A stretch of DNA of 16,631 nucleotides from the NCBI GenBank assembly GCA_036009105.1, contig DASYMJ010000011.1, forward strand, positions 1 through 16,631, written 5' to 3'. The notes beneath the pieces were generated by a model. It did no database searches, had not been told where the DNA came from, and saw nothing but the letters and a program-made list of their open reading frames with translations. Origin of the DNA: JAFAVZ01 sp036009105 (GTDB taxonomy: Bacteria; Acidobacteriota; Thermoanaerobaculia; Gp7-AA8). Position numbers and translations under genes: made by a program. This document shows, piece by piece, positions 7,452-14,823 of the stretch; the first letter of the stretch is position 1; every line of letters begins with the position of its first letter.

Positions 7452-8787
7452 GGGCGAAGCGTTCGATGGAGCGGTGGAAGACGCGTAACAGCCTGCGCGC
7501 CTGTTCATCTTCCAGCGCTTCAATTGCCTTTGCGCTGGCCTGCAGCGTGAGGAGCGCGCGCGCATGTTGTACGCGGCTCCACGCCTGGACGTCCGTCACC
7601 TCGATCGGGATGTTGATGAGGCCCTTCTGCAGATCGTCATCCAGATCGCGAAAGACCGAGCACCAGGCCAGGGCATCGATGAGCGGCGCTACTTCGGCGG
7701 CTCGCGCGCGGCAGCCGGTGACGGTCAGCATCAGGTCGACGGAGAGGTGGAAGGTGCGGCGGTGGTGCTCGTCGAGTCGCTGCTCGCTCCACCGCTCGTT
7801 GAGGCGCAGGCGATCCTTGCGCATCTCTCTCACCAGCTCGAGGAATGCATCTCTCTGCTGCAACTCCGCGAAGAGCGCGGCGGCGAGGCGCGAGAGCGGC
7901 TCGCGGGTGAAGCGTCCCTCCAGCAGTTCGTCGACGATCTCCAGAGGGTCGCGCCTGGAGGGGCGGTCGCCGTCGAGCAGGTCGTCGATCCACTGCGCGG
8001 TGACGAAGGCGTAGCGGACCACGCGCCGCCGCCGCCAGTGCAGCAGCGAGGGCAGCCAGATGGCGAGGAAGATCACGAAGTAGCGCGGGTGGCGCAGGGA
8101 GAAGCGCGCGCACTGCAAGACGCAGCAGGCCTCCGCCCAGAGCACCTCGCGATGGATGCAAGCCGCTGCGAGCAACGCGCCGCCGAGGAGGTCGGCGAGG
8201 TGGTGCTCCCAGGTGAGCCAGGCGGAGGCCGTGACGAGAAGACACCATAGCGTCCAGAAGGTGGCGCGAGTGTCGTCCTGAGCCGCGAAGACGGTGAAGG
8301 ACCCGTACCTTCGGGCGCGGGAGATCGGTACGGATCCATCGCCCTCTCCGGGGCTCAGGATGACACGTCTGCGGCGCCGGCCGTACGCCCAGGCCACGGT
8401 GCAGGCGAACGCCACGTGCAGGGAGGGGAACTGGTTCGACTCCAGGTTCAGCGTGTCGGCCACGCGGAAGAACGGCGCGACCCAGCCGGTGACGGGCGGG
8501 CGGTGGAAGGCGGTGGTCTGGGGCAGCACCAGAAAGAAGGCGCAGGCGATGAGCGTCTCCAGGCAAAGCGTGGTGGCGAAGGCTTCCAGCTCCTCGCGGA
8601 GGATCAAAGGGGCGAGCAGCAGCGCGGGGATGATGGTGAGGTACAGCAACGCGAACGAGGGGACGAACGGGACGTGCTGCTCGAACGGCAGGCCCCAGGC
8701 GGGCAGCGAGGCGTGTTGCATGGCCAGCCACGAGGTCGCGCTGTAGCACGCGCCGAACAAGACGCCGAAGAGGACGAAGCGCTTCAT
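7441..8787 (-). CDS. PAP2 (Aur1-like) membrane phosphatase fused to a squalene/phytoene-synthase-like domain; no stop before the kelch gene
   Basis: This covers 449 residues from ATG 8787, which overlaps the desaturase stop by ATGA. The N-terminal half (about 1-215) has several membrane segments and PAP2 motifs: FHRPPVTGW (about 95-102), FPSLH (120-124, in place of PSGH) and TWEHHLADLLGG (192-203, with the HX3D catalytic pair). The PSLH form resembles the inositol-phosphotransferase Aur1-like branch. Residues about 215-449 resemble head-to-head prenyl synthases (squalene/phytoene synthase): a first Asp motif D268DLLD272, a middle TVTGC segment, and a second motif D381LDDD385 followed by KGLINIP. 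The domain is shorter than usual. It may join or bind prenyl diphosphates while PAP2 removes phosphate; this is inference. Residues about 141-173 come from an inserted palindromic repeat. The frame continues through the kelch start with no stop, so the true end is uncertain. Confidence 0.75.
8271..8365. repeat. 95-bp palindromic repeat element inserted in frame in the PAP2 coding region
   Basis: The ends 8271-8284 (TGTCGTCCTGAGCC) and 8352-8365 are inverted repeats of 14 bp with one mismatch. Inside, GGACCCGTACC and GGTACGGATCC pair with one mismatch, so the whole element can fold as a long imperfect hairpin. I recall TCATCCTGAG...CTCAGGATGA as the form of non-coding palindromic repeats scattered through some bacterial genomes. 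Here it lies between PAP2 motifs 2 and 3 and encodes a polar, membrane-unlike stretch (residues about 141-173) between RRRR and TFWTLWCL. The flanking frame is kept on both sides. I see no clear target duplication. Confidence 0.8.
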
Positions 8788-9638
8788 GGCAGCGGGCGCG
8801 GTCCGCGCCACATGGCCAGCCAGATGCGCCAGAAGCGGGGACGCTCGGCGCGCTCGTCGACGAACCGGCCGAGGTGCAGCCAGGGGACGTGCGGGTGCTG
8901 GTGGTGGGCGAGGTGGTGGTGGTAGTTGAGGAAGAGCAGGCGCGTGACCGGGTTGACGCGCAGGTTCCACGCGCCGTTGCGGACGTCGAGCGGCGAGAAG
9001 GCGTGATCGGCGTACTGCAGGGAGCTCCAGTTGATGGCGAAGGCGGCGTAGCAGGCGAGCCAGCCTCGCCAGCTGCCGAACCTGATGAACATCGCTGTCT
9101 GCACGGCCAGCGAGAAGAGCACCTCCAGGCGGATGCGCGTTTGCGGCGCGCCGCGCAGGAACGCGAAGACCGAGGCGCCGCCGGTCTGGCGCGCGGCGAC
9201 CCACGGCTTCTCGAACAGGCCCGGCCAAAGCGCGTAGGCGACGGCGCCGATCGGCACGAACAGCCAGTAAAGGCCGGTCAGGATGGCGTACCACTGCGCA
9301 CGCTTGAGCAGCGGCCGGTCCCCCGGCCGAAGGTAATCGAACTGCTCCTCCTCGGAGCGGTTGTGCGCGTGGTGGCCGAGGTGGAAGAGGCGCTGCAGGG
9401 AGAGGCTGGTGGGGAAGAAGGCGGCGGCGAAGGTGCCGAGCGCCTCGTTCACGCGCCGGTCGCGATGGGCGATGCCGTGCACCGACTCGTGCAGCAGCGA
9501 GAACATGGTGTTGTTGGCGAAGGAGAAGAGGATCGCGGCCTGCCACCACGCGCCGTGGGAGGCGAGCCAGAGCAGCGCGCAGCAGACGGCGCCGGCGAGC
9601 GCCGTGAGCGCGATGTTCAATGTGCCCGGGATCTTCAT
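8784..9638 (-). CDS. Membrane fatty-acid desaturase/hydroxylase-type di-iron enzyme
   Basis: The protein has 284 residues. Three histidine clusters of the membrane desaturase/hydroxylase superfamily are present: H50ESVH54, H86LGHH90, and H242LAHH246 within a longer NYHHHLAHH run. They sit among hydrophobic segments at about 10-45, 115-140 and 170-205. The histidines bind two irons for oxygen-dependent desaturation, hydroxylation or ketolation of an acyl or isoprenoid chain. ATG 9638 is chosen because it overlaps the preceding gene by ATGA and gives a normal N-terminus; a longer 310-residue reading adds only a basic, proline-rich shadow sequence. The next-door prenyl-synthase-like domain leaves open a carotenoid or terpenoid substrate (CrtW/CrtZ-like chemistry) as well as a fatty acid. 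No fused electron donor is visible. Confidence 0.88.
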   Translation of the reverse strand: MKIPGTLNIALTALAGAVCCALLWLASHGAWWQAAILFSFANNTMFSLLHESVHGIAHRDRRVNEALGTFAAAFFPTSLSLQRLFHLGHHAHNRSEEEQFDYLRPGDRPLLKRAQWYAILTGLYWLFVPIGAVAYALWPGLFEKPWVAARQTGGASVFAFLRGAPQTRIRLEVLFSLAVQTAMFIRFGSWRGWLACYAAFAINWSSLQYADHAFSPLDVRNGAWNLRVNPVTRLLFLNYHHHLAHHQHPHVPWLHLGRFVDERAERPRFWRIWLAMWRGPRPLP

Positions 9639-10216
9639 CCCCGGCGGCGGCGGCCGATGAGGAATCCGAGCACGATGCCGACCGCGAGGGCGACCGCCGC
9701 GGCCCACACGATCCACCGCTTCGTCTTGCTCAGGATCGGGTTGTCGAACACGTTCGCGGAGTAGTGGAAGCTGGCGATGAGCCAGCGGTCGCCTTCATTC
9801 ACCAGGGTGCAGCTCCAGCGGCCGTTGATGTCGAAGACCTGGCCGTTGGTCAGCTCGTAGTGGTCCTTCGAGCTGCCGTAGGCGATGCCGGTATCGCCGC
9901 CGTGCAGGTCGGTCAGCGCGTCGGCCTCGAAGGAGACGGTGAGGTTCTTCACGATGTGGCCCGGCGCATTGAGCATCTTGTCGAAGTAGGCGCGGATCTC
10001 CGCCGGGCCGTGGCAGACGTCGCCGTTCATGGTGGTGAAGACCACGTTCGGCGTGACGTTCGCGACGATGGTGTCGAGGTCGCGCTCGTTCAGCGCTTTG
10101 GCCATGGTGGCCTTCAGCTGGCGCAGCGCCTGGTGCACCGGCTCGTCCGGGTTCGGGGTCTGAGCAATCGACGGAAAGGTGCAGAGCAGGAGGATCGAAA
10201 GAAGCAGTCGTCTCAT
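9635..10216 (-). CDS. Exported NTF2/SnoaL-like (DUF4440-type) protein with C-terminal membrane anchor
   Basis: This is a 193-residue protein. Residues 1-17 form a signal peptide (RRLLLSILLLCTFPSIA). Residues about 25-150 have the look of an NTF2-like alpha/beta cone (helical start, then FTTMNGDVCHGPAEIRAYFD, then beta strands ending DRWLIASFHYS). A single membrane helix (about 168-188) is followed by RRRRG. The domain should therefore face the periplasm, anchored from its C-terminus. Three ATGs lie in a row (10222, 10219, 10216). GAGGA is best spaced (6 bases) for the last, while the first overlaps the Rieske stop by ATGA, so the start may be up to two codons earlier. NTF2-like folds act as small enzymes or as binding partners; which applies here is unknown. 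The end overlaps the desaturase start by ATGA. Confidence 0.82.
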   Translation of the reverse strand: MRRLLLSILLLCTFPSIAQTPNPDEPVHQALRQLKATMAKALNERDLDTIVANVTPNVVFTTMNGDVCHGPAEIRAYFDKMLNAPGHIVKNLTVSFEADALTDLHGGDTGIAYGSSKDHYELTNGQVFDINGRWSCTLVNEGDRWLIASFHYSANVFDNPILSKTKRWIVWAAAVALAVGIVLGFLIGRRRRG

Positions 10217-10218
10217 CA

Positions 10219-11166
10219 TCATTCCTCGCTTTGGTATGCCGGAAGCCGGCAGAGATGGCGCCAGGCGGCGTCGAGGGTTGCGTCGTGCGGATCGGCGTAG
10301 GGCTCGGGGAAGCGGATGCCGGAGAGCGGGCTGACGTCGCGGCGGAGGAAGGCGTTGAACAGCGCCCGCGCGGCGCGGATGTGCAGGTGATGCGCGCCGC
10401 TGCTCCGCCGCGGTACGGCGTACAGCGGCTGGAGCGAGACGCCGCCGCCGCGGGTGGGGCGGAGGCTGACCATGAGGTAGCTGCGCACCTTGCCGGCCGC
10501 CGACTCGACGAGGAGCATGGAGGCGGCGCAGGTGATCCTCACCTCGATGCGGTTGCCGGAGAGCAGGCGCATGGCCCGGTCGTGCCAGCTGGTGCCGGTG
10601 ACCGCGGTGGCGTAGCGGACGACGAAGGAGAGCGGCTGGGGGAAGGTCAGCTCCGGCTCGGTGAGCAGGCGGCGGTGATGCACGGTGCGCAGATGGGTCA
10701 TGTCGAAGGCGTTGGCCAGCGGCACGTACCAGGGGCAGTCCAGCTGCACCGTGCTCCCTTCCAGGAAGGCGAGCCGTTCGTCCTCCACGCTGAACTCCGG
10801 CAGCGGCATGGTCGCCTCCCCGCCCGCGTGGACGAAGATCATGCCGTAGCGCTCCTTCACCCGGAAGCGCATGCCCTGAAACCGCTCCGGGACCGACGGA
10901 GCGCCGGGAATGCGCTCGCACGCATCGCGGTAGTCCCAGTGATGGAGCGGGCAGCGCAGGCAGTCGCCCACCACCGCCCCGTGGGCGAGGTCGACGCCCT
11001 GATGCCGGCAGTGCGCGGGCAGCGCGTGCACCACCCGATCGTCGCGGCCGCGGAAGAGGACGAGCGGATGCTCCCCCAGCTGGAAGCGGATGATTTGTCC
11101 GCGGCGCAGCGCGCGGGACGGCGCGGCCATGTACCACGACGGCACCACCTCCGGCGGGCGGCTCAC
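10219..11166 (-). CDS. Rieske [2Fe-2S] non-heme iron oxygenase, terminal oxygenase component
   Basis: This is a 315-residue soluble protein. The Rieske motif is C53-R-H55 and C72-P-L-H75 with 16 residues between, the usual CxH-X16/17-CxxH. The mononuclear iron site is N152-x2-D155-x2-H158-x3-H162 (NAFDMTHLRTVHH), as in ring-hydroxylating oxygenases of the single-component alpha type. Such enzymes hydroxylate, desaturate or demethylate with oxygen and electrons from a separate reductase and ferredoxin; neither partner is in the window. Start is GTG 11166, which overlaps the ATPase stop (GTGA) and has GGAG 7 bases upstream. In this operon it could oxidise the lipid or terpenoid made by its neighbours; that is inference. 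Confidence 0.92.
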   Translation of the reverse strand: MSRPPEVVPSWYMAAPSRALRRGQIIRFQLGEHPLVLFRGRDDRVVHALPAHCRHQGVDLAHGAVVGDCLRCPLHHWDYRDACERIPGAPSVPERFQGMRFRVKERYGMIFVHAGGEATMPLPEFSVEDERLAFLEGSTVQLDCPWYVPLANAFDMTHLRTVHHRRLLTEPELTFPQPLSFVVRYATAVTGTSWHDRAMRLLSGNRIEVRITCAASMLLVESAAGKVRSYLMVSLRPTRGGGVSLQPLYAVPRRSSGAHHLHIRAARALFNAFLRRDVSPLSGIRFPEPYADPHDATLDAAWRHLCRLPAYQSEE

Positions 11167-11807
11167 GCCAGCGCTCCATCGGCCATGTCGAGGATGCGGT
11201 CCGCGTGCGGCGCGATGCGCGCGTCGTGGCTGACGATGACCACGGTGCGGCCGTCGCGGCGCGCGGCGTCGCGCAGGAGGCCGATGGCCGCGGCGCCGGC
11301 CGCGGAGTCGAGGCTGCCGGTCGGCTCGTCCGCGAAGATGGCGGCCGGTCCGTTCGCCAGCGCGCGTGCAATCGCGACGCGCTGCTTCTCGCCGCCGCTC
11401 AGCACGCGCGGCGAGCGGTCGGCGATGTCGCGGGCGCCGACGCGTTCCAGCAGCTCGTCCGCCATGCGGCGCGCGTCGTCGTGGCCGGCCAGCTCCAGCA
11501 CGAGCTGCACGTTCTCCCGCGCGCTGAGGGCGTCGAGCAGGCGGAAGGTCTGGTAGACGAAGCCGATGCTTCGCAGGCGGAAGGCGGCCAGCTCGCGGTC
11601 GGTCATCCGGGCCAGCTCTTTCCCTTCGAAACGCACCGCGCCTCGGGTCGGGCGCAACAGGCCGGCCAGCATGGAGAGGAGCGTCGTCTTGCCGCTGCCG
11701 TTGGGGCCGATGATGAGCACGATCTCGCCGCGCTCCACGCGCAGCGTCACGTCGTGCACGGCGCGCACGAAGGGATACTCCTTCGTCACGTGCTCGGCGG
11801 CGATCAT
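11163..11807 (-). CDS. ABC transporter ATP-binding protein (LolD/MacB type)
   Basis: This 214-residue protein has the complete ABC ATPase set: Walker A GPNGSGKT (34-41), Q-loop VYQTFRL (Q86), signature LSGGEKQ (136-142), Walker B AIFADEPTGSLD (156-167) and H-loop IVSHD (H194). The GSLDS-type D-loop and short length match the LolD/MacB/FtsE group, which pairs with an FtsX-fold permease, here the gene just upstream. ATG 11807 overlaps the permease stop by ATGA and has AGAGGT about 9 bases upstream. It powers a membrane-based mechanotransmission or export step and not a classical import route. The substrate is unknown. Confidence 0.95.
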   Translation of the reverse strand: MIAAEHVTKEYPFVRAVHDVTLRVERGEIVLIIGPNGSGKTTLLSMLAGLLRPTRGAVRFEGKELARMTDRELAAFRLRSIGFVYQTFRLLDALSARENVQLVLELAGHDDARRMADELLERVGARDIADRSPRVLSGGEKQRVAIARALANGPAAIFADEPTGSLDSAAGAAAIGLLRDAARRDGRTVVIVSHDARIAPHADRILDMADGALA

Positions 11808-12892
11808 GTGCGGAAGACCTCTTCCGGATCGATGCGCCGCAGCAGCATCACCGGCGCCGCCGCCGCAAGCGCGCCGACCATCAGGCAGGCGGGCAAGATG
11901 GCGAGCAGACGCGGCGTGTAGCGCAAGGTGAGCGCCGGCACCAGTCTCACCAGCAATGGCGTGAGGCCGACCGCGATCAGCGAGCCGAGGATCGTGCCCG
12001 CGGCGGTGGCCCACAGCGCCTGCCCGAGGACCACGCGCAGGAGGTACGACTGCCGCGCGCCGATCGCCTTCAGCGTGGCGTAATCCTGCCGGCGGGCGAG
12101 CACCGCGCTGTAGAGCGTGAGGCCGACGAGCAGCACGCAGACCGCCGCGCCGAACGCGGCCAGCGCGGCGAAGACCGGCAGCACGCCGCTGTCCATCTCT
12201 TCTTCATGCGCGCGGATGAAGGCGGGCGCCTCGTACACGGCCAGGTCCGGCTGCTGCCGGCGGATGCGCGCCGCCACCGCCGCCCGCTCGCGCACGTCGC
12301 GCACTTTCACCAGGATGAAGCTGGCGATGCCCGGCAAGCCGAGGAGCGCTTCGCCATCCTCCTGCCGGGCGAAGGCGAACTGGGAGACGAGCGCGTTCGT
12401 GCCGTCGCTGAGGCCCGCGATGCGGAAGCGCTTGCCCTGGATGTCGAGATGGGCGCCGACGCCCAACCGGTACTTGCGCGCGAAGGAGCGATCGAGCACG
12501 AGCTCGCGCGGCTGCAGCACCGGCGACCCGGGAGGCGCGCCGAGACGGTCGAAGCCGAAGAGAAAGAGCGTCGTGGAGTGCCGCCCGCCGATGTCCGCCT
12601 TGGTGATCACGCGCACCAGCGGCGAGGCGATCGCCACGCCCGGCACTGTCGCCACGTCCTCAGCGACGGCGGTGCGCAAGTAGGAAGAGCTCTTCAGGAT
12701 GTTGTCCGAGTTCTTCTGCGCGATCCAGATGTCGACCCCGGCATTGCGCACGTAGCTGGTGGAGCCCTCGCGCACGCCCTCGTGCACGGCGAAGAGGAAC
12801 AGCTGCAGACCGACGATGGCCGCGACGGCGGCGACGGTCACGAGCGAGGCGGTGCGGTTGCGCAGCAGCATGCGCCTCGCCACCGGGATCAT
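11804..12892 (-). CDS. FtsX/MacB-type ABC transporter permease
   Basis: This is a 362-residue protein. One membrane helix lies near the N-terminus (about 16-37), followed by a periplasmic MacB-like domain (about 40-235) and three C-terminal helices (about 238-265, 287-312, 328-350). This is the FtsX-fold topology. The loop ending SAVLARRQDYATLKAIGAR (262-280) is the usual coupling segment of this family. It partners the ATPase that overlaps it downstream. ATG 12892 overlaps the TetR stop by ATGA. Family members move lipoproteins, peptides, lipids or drugs, or signal across the membrane. There is no separate periplasmic adaptor (MacA-like) in the window. Confidence 0.92.
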   Translation of the reverse strand: MIPVARRMLLRNRTASLVTVAAVAAIVGLQLFLFAVHEGVREGSTSYVRNAGVDIWIAQKNSDNILKSSSYLRTAVAEDVATVPGVAIASPLVRVITKADIGGRHSTTLFLFGFDRLGAPPGSPVLQPRELVLDRSFARKYRLGVGAHLDIQGKRFRIAGLSDGTNALVSQFAFARQEDGEALLGLPGIASFILVKVRDVRERAAVAARIRRQQPDLAVYEAPAFIRAHEEEMDSGVLPVFAALAAFGAAVCVLLVGLTLYSAVLARRQDYATLKAIGARQSYLLRVVLGQALWATAAGTILGSLIAVGLTPLLVRLVPALTLRYTPRLLAILPACLMVGALAAAAPVMLLRRIDPEEVFRT

Positions 12893-13440
12893 GGGATGAG
12901 CGTCCTCGCCGCGTGCGCGACGTACGTGCGGACGTCGAGCGACTGGCGGCGCAGATGGAACGCTCCGAGATAGGCGGTGTAGGTGAGGAGAGCCCGTGCG
13001 CGCGCTTCTTTCGGTTCCAGCCCGAGCTGGCGGAACGCGGCGGCGAGGAAGTTGATGCGGCGCCGGGAAACGCGCTTGAGCGTCTCGGTCACCGGTTCAT
13101 CCGGCGTCGCCGTGAGCGCCACGTACAAGGCTTGGGCGCGGGTCAGCTGCATCGCCTCCTCGAACGCGGCCTTCAGCCGTTGCGCTGGCTGCTCGATGGT
13201 CTGCAGCGCGGCGATCGCGTCCTGATCCGCCGCTTCCCAACGTGCCAGCGCCGCGGCGATCAGGACCTCGAGGGAGGAGAAGTGCCAGTAGAAGCTCCCT
13301 TTCGTCACGCCGAGGGTCCCGGCCAGGGAGGGGATGGCCACGGAGCGGAGGCCGCCGGCGGCGATCATGTCCAGCGCTGCCTCCTCCCAGTCCACCGCGG
13401 TGCGGGTGGGGACTCCGAGGCGGGTTCGCGGTTTCGTCAT
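12889..13440 (-). CDS. TetR/AcrR family transcriptional regulator
   Basis: This is a 183-residue protein. The N-terminal helix-turn-helix is clear: ALDMIAAGGLRSVAIPSLAGTL (22-43) and then GVTKGSFYWHFSSLEVL (44-60), with the typical GSFYWHF recognition end. Residues about 65-183 form the helical ligand-binding part. ATG 13440 is chosen because it starts about 20 residues before the DNA-binding fold; a longer 5' reading would run through the promoter. It is the first gene of the minus-strand operon and lies back to back with the radical SAM genes. The 14-bp palindrome between them is its likely operator, so it should control both arms and itself, released by a small ligand such as a pathway lipid. 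Confidence 0.93.
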   Translation of the reverse strand: MTKPRTRLGVPTRTAVDWEEAALDMIAAGGLRSVAIPSLAGTLGVTKGSFYWHFSSLEVLIAAALARWEAADQDAIAALQTIEQPAQRLKAAFEEAMQLTRAQALYVALTATPDEPVTETLKRVSRRRINFLAAAFRQLGLEPKEARARALLTYTAYLGAFHLRRQSLDVRTYVAHAARTLIP

Positions 13441-13468
13441 TGACAAGCGGCGGAACGGAGCGTACGTT
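13440..13468 (+). promoter_or_regulatory. Putative sigma-70 promoter for the radical SAM operon
   Basis: A perfect -35 hexamer TTGACA (13440-13445) is followed after 17 bases by TACGTT (13463-13468), which matches the -10 consensus at the key first, second and sixth bases. Transcription would begin near 13475, inside the palindromic operator, leaving a leader of about 15 bases. No good Shine-Dalgarno precedes ATG 13490. Confidence 0.5.
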
Positions 13469-13470
13469 CC

Positions 13471-13484
13471 ATACCGATCGGTAT
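13471..13484. promoter_or_regulatory. Palindromic operator, likely bound by the TetR-family protein
   Basis: ATACCGATCGGTAT is a perfect 14-bp palindrome in the 49-bp gap between the divergent tetR-like gene and the first radical SAM gene. It overlaps the predicted start sites of both promoters, which is the expected place for a repressor that shuts both directions. The link to this regulator rests on position and symmetry. Confidence 0.7.
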
Positions 13485-13511
13485 TGTACATGAAAATCGC
13501 GCTCATCTCCC
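13483..13511 (-). promoter_or_regulatory. Putative promoter for the minus-strand operon
   Basis: On the minus strand TACAAT (13488-13483) matches the -10 consensus at five of six bases. The -35 region 17 bases upstream (13511-13506, GGGAGA) is poor. Transcription would start near 13476, within the palindrome, with a leader of about 36 bases before the TetR ATG. The promoter may be weak or may need another sigma factor. Confidence 0.4.
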
Positions 13512-14821
13512 CCCGTGGCCCGCTTTACCGTCACCGCACCGGCATCTGGAAGAAGTCCCTGCGCTATGCGCCGCTCACCCTGACCACCCTCGCCTCGCTC
13601 GTCCCGCCGGAGCTGAACGCGGAGATCGTGCTGATGGATGAAGGCATCGGCGACGTCGACCCCGACTGCGGCGTCGACCTGGCCGCCATCAGCCTGATCA
13701 CCGGCACGGCGCCGCGCGGATACGAGCTCGCCGCGAAGTTCCGCGCGCGCGGCGTGAAGGTAGTGATCGGCGGCGTGCACGCCACGCTGGTGCCGGAGGA
13801 GGCGATGCAGCACGCCGATGCGACGGTCGTCGGCTACGCGGAGGAAACGTGGCCGCGGCTGCTGCGCGATTTCGCCGCCGGCCGCATGCAGCGCCGCTAC
13901 GACCAGTCGCCGCAGCTGAAGCTGGAGCACCTCCCCTTCCCCCGCCGCGACCTGCTGCCGGCGAAGGAGTACGTGACGCTGCACACCATCGAGGCGACGC
14001 GGGGCTGCATCCACAAGTGCGAGTTCTGCGTGGTGCCGTCGGCCTGGGGCCGGCCGCTGCAGAAGCCGGTGGGCGAGGTGATCGCGGACATCCGCCAGAT
14101 GCGGCCCCGCAAACTGATCTTCCTCGACCTGAACCTGATCTCCGACACCGACTACGCGAAGGAGCTGTTCCGCGCCCTGGTGCCGCTGCGCGTGCGCTGG
14201 GGCGGCCTGGCCACGACCATGGTCGCCTGGGACGACGAGCTGCTCGACCTCGCCGCGAAAAGCGGCTGTGCCGGCCTCCTCCTTGGATTCGAGTCGTTAT
14301 CCGACGGAGCGCTCGCGGAGACGCGAAAGCAGTTCAACGCGCGCGTCGACTACAAGACGGTGATCGAGAAGCTGCACGCGCGGAAGATCGCCATCCAGGG
14401 CTGCTTCGTCTTCGGCTTCGACGACGACACGACCGACGTCTTCGAGCGCACCGCGCAGTTCGCCATCGACACGCACATCGATCTGCCCCGCTACGCGATC
14501 CTCACTCCCTTCCCCGGCACGCCGCTGCACCATCGGCTCGCTGACGAAGGCCGCCTGCTCACCACCGACTGGAGCTACTACGACGGCCAGCACGTCGTCT
14601 ATCAGCCCTCGCGCATGACGCCCGAGCAGCTCCAGCAAGGGACCGAGAAAGCGTGGAAGATGACGTACGCCTACGGGGCGATGGCCCGCCGCCTGGCCGG
14701 CGCACGGGTGCAACTGGGGATCGCCATCCCCGCCAACCTCGGATACCGGTTTTACGCGCATCATCTCAATCGCTACTACACGTGCGACTGGTCGCTGCCC
14801 GCCGGCCGCCGCGCGGCCTGA
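13490..14821 (+). CDS. B12-binding-type radical SAM enzyme (first of a tandem pair)
   Basis: This is a 443-residue protein. Residues 1-140 have the Rossmann-like cobalamin-binding fold (MKIALISPRG; VVIGGVHATLVPEEAMQHAD at 91-110), but the DxHxxG cobalamin-ligand motif is absent, as in many B12 radical SAM methylases. The 4Fe-4S motif is C173xxxC177xxC180. The C-terminal part (LTPFPGTPLHHRL, then EGRLLTTDW and MTPEQLQQG) resembles the DUF4070-type tail of lipid-modifying members such as the hopanoid methylase HpnP. Likely chemistry is radical methylation or C-C bond formation at an unactivated carbon; the substrate is unknown. ATG 13490 matches the usual family N-terminus, and the longer 5' reading would cross the operator. 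It starts the plus-strand operon, 2 bases before the next gene. Confidence 0.88.
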   Translation: MKIALISPRGPLYRHRTGIWKKSLRYAPLTLTTLASLVPPELNAEIVLMDEGIGDVDPDCGVDLAAISLITGTAPRGYELAAKFRARGVKVVIGGVHATLVPEEAMQHADATVVGYAEETWPRLLRDFAAGRMQRRYDQSPQLKLEHLPFPRRDLLPAKEYVTLHTIEATRGCIHKCEFCVVPSAWGRPLQKPVGEVIADIRQMRPRKLIFLDLNLISDTDYAKELFRALVPLRVRWGGLATTMVAWDDELLDLAAKSGCAGLLLGFESLSDGALAETRKQFNARVDYKTVIEKLHARKIAIQGCFVFGFDDDTTDVFERTAQFAIDTHIDLPRYAILTPFPGTPLHHRLADEGRLLTTDWSYYDGQHVVYQPSRMTPEQLQQGTEKAWKMTYAYGAMARRLAGARVQLGIAIPANLGYRFYAHHLNRYYTCDWSLPAGRRAA

Positions 14822-14823
14822 CT

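Noticed and set aside
4882..7488. Long plus-strand open frame opposite the kelch gene
   Set aside because: Its GGGE/RAAG-rich repeats only mirror the kelch units on the other strand, and it has no start signal or domain.
8788..9549. Upstream extension of the PAP2/kelch frame beyond 8787
   Set aside because: It lies under the desaturase gene in another frame and reads as Arg/Pro/Ala-rich noise. The desaturase keeps its three His clusters.
10237..10251. Small hairpin (TGCCGG, 3-base loop, CCGGCA) just upstream of the SnoaL-like start
   Set aside because: It is a 6-bp stem in GC-rich coding sequence for the Rieske C-terminus. Such stems are expected by chance, and there is no T-tract.
10223..11371. 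Upstream extension of the SnoaL-like frame
   Set aside because: It is a shadow of the Rieske and ATPase genes, which carry full motif sets in their own frames.
13097..14014. Minus-strand open frame crossing the divergent promoter
   Set aside because: It overlaps the start of the radical SAM gene, the operator and part of the TetR gene and shows no domain.
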